A program made the translations under genes and the position numbers. A model generated the notes under the pieces. It had not been told where the DNA came from. It saw only the letters and a program-made list of their open reading frames with translations, and did no database searches. Positions 63,085-64,000 of a stretch of 64,000 nucleotides of DNA are shown piece after piece. Every line of letters begins with the position of its first letter. Positions within the stretch are counted from its first letter, which is position 1. This DNA comes from Bacteroidales bacterium (GTDB lineage: Bacteria > Bacteroidota > Bacteroidia > Bacteroidales > DTU049), in contig JAOAAK010000003.1 of NCBI GenBank assembly GCA_026418905.1, positions 124,001-188,000 on the forward strand, given 5' to 3'.

Positions 63085-64000
63085 ATGTCTGACAGTCCTA
63101 AAAATCAGGATTTGTTGAAAAGTATTATCGCTCACGCAAAAGAGTATGGTTTTATTTTTCCTTCATCCGAAATTTACGATGGATTAAGTGCTATATACGA
63201 TTATGGTCCTTACGGCATTGAGTTGAAAAACAACATACGCTCTTATTGGTGGAAAAGCATGGTGCAACTCCATGAAAACATTGTTGGATTGGATGCTGCT
63301 ATATTCATGCATCCACAAGTTTGGAAAGCATCAGGACATGTCGACGCTTTTAACGATCCCATGATTGATAATAAGGACAGCAAGAAAAGATATCGTGCTG
63401 ATGAACTTATTGAAGATTATATTCAAAAGCTACTCGATAAAGCTAATAAGGAAGTTGAAAAGGCAAGAAAAAAATTTGGGGACGATTTTAATGAAGAATG
63501 GTTTAAGCAAACCAATTCCAATTATTTGAAATATGTCTCACAAGCTCAAGATGTTCAGGAGAGACTGAATAAATTACTACATGCAAACGATCTTAAAGGC
63601 CTAAAATCACTCATTGATGAGCTTGAAATAGTTGATCCTATCAGTGGAAGTCGAAACTGGACTGAAGTAAGACAATTCAACCTCATGTTTGAAACTCTCA
63701 TGGGTCCAACAGCTGATGAAGCTGATAAGGTCTATCTTAGACCAGAAACAGCTCAAGGTATATTTGTCAATTTTCTTAATGTTCAAAAAACTGCTCGAAT
63801 GAAGATACCTTTTGGTATCGCTCAGGTTGGAAAAGCTTTTCGCAATGAAATTGTAGCTAGGCAGTTTATTTTTCGAATGCGTGAATTTGAACAAATGGAG
63901 ATGCAATTCTTTGTTCGACCCGGTGAAGAACTTGAATGGTTCGAATATTGGAAGGAAGAACGCATGAAATGGCATCTTGCTATGGGTATTCCTGCAGAAA
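63085..64000 (+). CDS. glyQS: Glycyl-tRNA synthetase (alpha2, class II), N-terminal part
   Basis: The first 305 residues of the dimeric bacterial/eukaryotic-type glycyl-tRNA synthetase. Visible: the N-terminal FIFPSSEIYDGLSAIYDYGPYG (motif 1 region), VDPISGSRNWTEVRQFNLMFE, and the motif 2 block FRNEIVARQFIFRMREFEQMEMQFF. The gene leaves the window at its right edge; the family is about 500-550 residues. It starts 24 bases after the pepD stop and is probably co-transcribed with it. It is the single-chain enzyme, not the heterotetrameric GlyQ/GlyS. Confidence 0.95.
   Translation, partial: MSDSPKNQDLLKSIIAHAKEYGFIFPSSEIYDGLSAIYDYGPYGIELKNNIRSYWWKSMVQLHENIVGLDAAIFMHPQVWKASGHVDAFNDPMIDNKDSKKRYRADELIEDYIQKLLDKANKEVEKARKKFGDDFNEEWFKQTNSNYLKYVSQAQDVQERLNKLLHANDLKGLKSLIDELEIVDPISGSRNWTEVRQFNLMFETLMGPTADEADKVYLRPETAQGIFVNFLNVQKTARMKIPFGIAQVGKAFRNEIVARQFIFRMREFEQMEMQFFVRPGEELEWFEYWKEERMKWHLAMGIPAE

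Noticed and set aside
1-64000. CRISPR array, insertion sequences, prophage, rRNA
   Set aside because: No spaced direct repeats, transposase, integrase or phage-structure genes were seen. The S74 protein has a phage-like domain, but the gene lies in chromosomal context with a signal peptide.

Overview
The window comes from a low-GC member of the Bacteroidota. The evidence is: type IX secretion (T9SS) sorting domains on three exported proteins; a PorW/SprE lipoprotein; a TonB-dependent receptor with an N-terminal carboxypeptidase-like domain; Bacteroidota-type succinate dehydrogenase/fumarate reductase subunits; a DUF5916 outer-membrane protein; no visible Shine-Dalgarno sequences; and the Bacteroidota -7 promoter motif TAnnTTTG in front of most first genes of transcription units. 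I cannot name the genus. It is mostly core chromosome. I see no insertion sequences, prophage, CRISPR array or rRNA.

Layout. 1-5.0 kb: 5' part of lepA, a T9SS cargo protein, an MFS transporter and a DUF5916 barrel. 5.1-7.2 kb: AI-2E-family permease and a radical SAM protein. 7.3-12.8 kb: a lipoprotein, a glutaminyl-cyclase-like M28 enzyme overlapping cysS, ddl, and lspA. 12.8-19.0 kb: the ileS / DksA-like / lspA operon, rtcB and a porin-like barrel. 19.0-24.0 kb: a four-gene NAD-linked formate dehydrogenase operon (mobA-nuoE-like-nuoF-like-fdhA). 24.1-33.5 kb: tRNA-His, folP, an M24 peptidase, a membrane cytochrome-like protein, an OmpA-family protein, an acyltransferase with a SAM-hydrolase-like protein, then phoH-purC-helicase. 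33.6-41.0 kb: an unrecognised pair of proteins, a TonB receptor with a T9SS Asp-box protein, and a T9SS alpha/beta hydrolase. 41.0-45.5 kb: a tail-fibre-like S74 gene broken by a nonsense codon inside a recent tandem duplication, and an exported C1 peptidase. 45.5-48.9 kb: sdhCAB. 49.1-53.3 kb: trkA with two trkH genes. 53.4-60.5 kb: tRNA-Ser, porW/sprE, bactofilin, two small AtpI-like membrane proteins without an ATP synthase, then sigma54 activator-lptE-TPR-secG. 60.5-64 kb: exonuclease/endonuclease/phosphatase-family protein, pepD and the 5' part of glyQS.

How it fits together. Several parts serve the cell envelope: T9SS cargo plus PorW, LspA for lipoproteins, LptE for LPS, SecG for export, and a glutaminyl cyclase. 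All twelve signal peptides I could place that lack a lipobox leave glutamine as the next residue, which is the substrate of that cyclase. Formate dehydrogenase and the SdhCAB complex suggest formate- and fumarate/succinate-linked redox metabolism.

The most general unexplained signal is promoter geometry. In at least eight genes the TAnnTTTG box ends only 3-7 bases before the start codon, the same spacing as in front of tRNA-Ser, so these mRNAs are probably leaderless. In five places the TTG of the box makes a false upstream start, and I corrected those starts.
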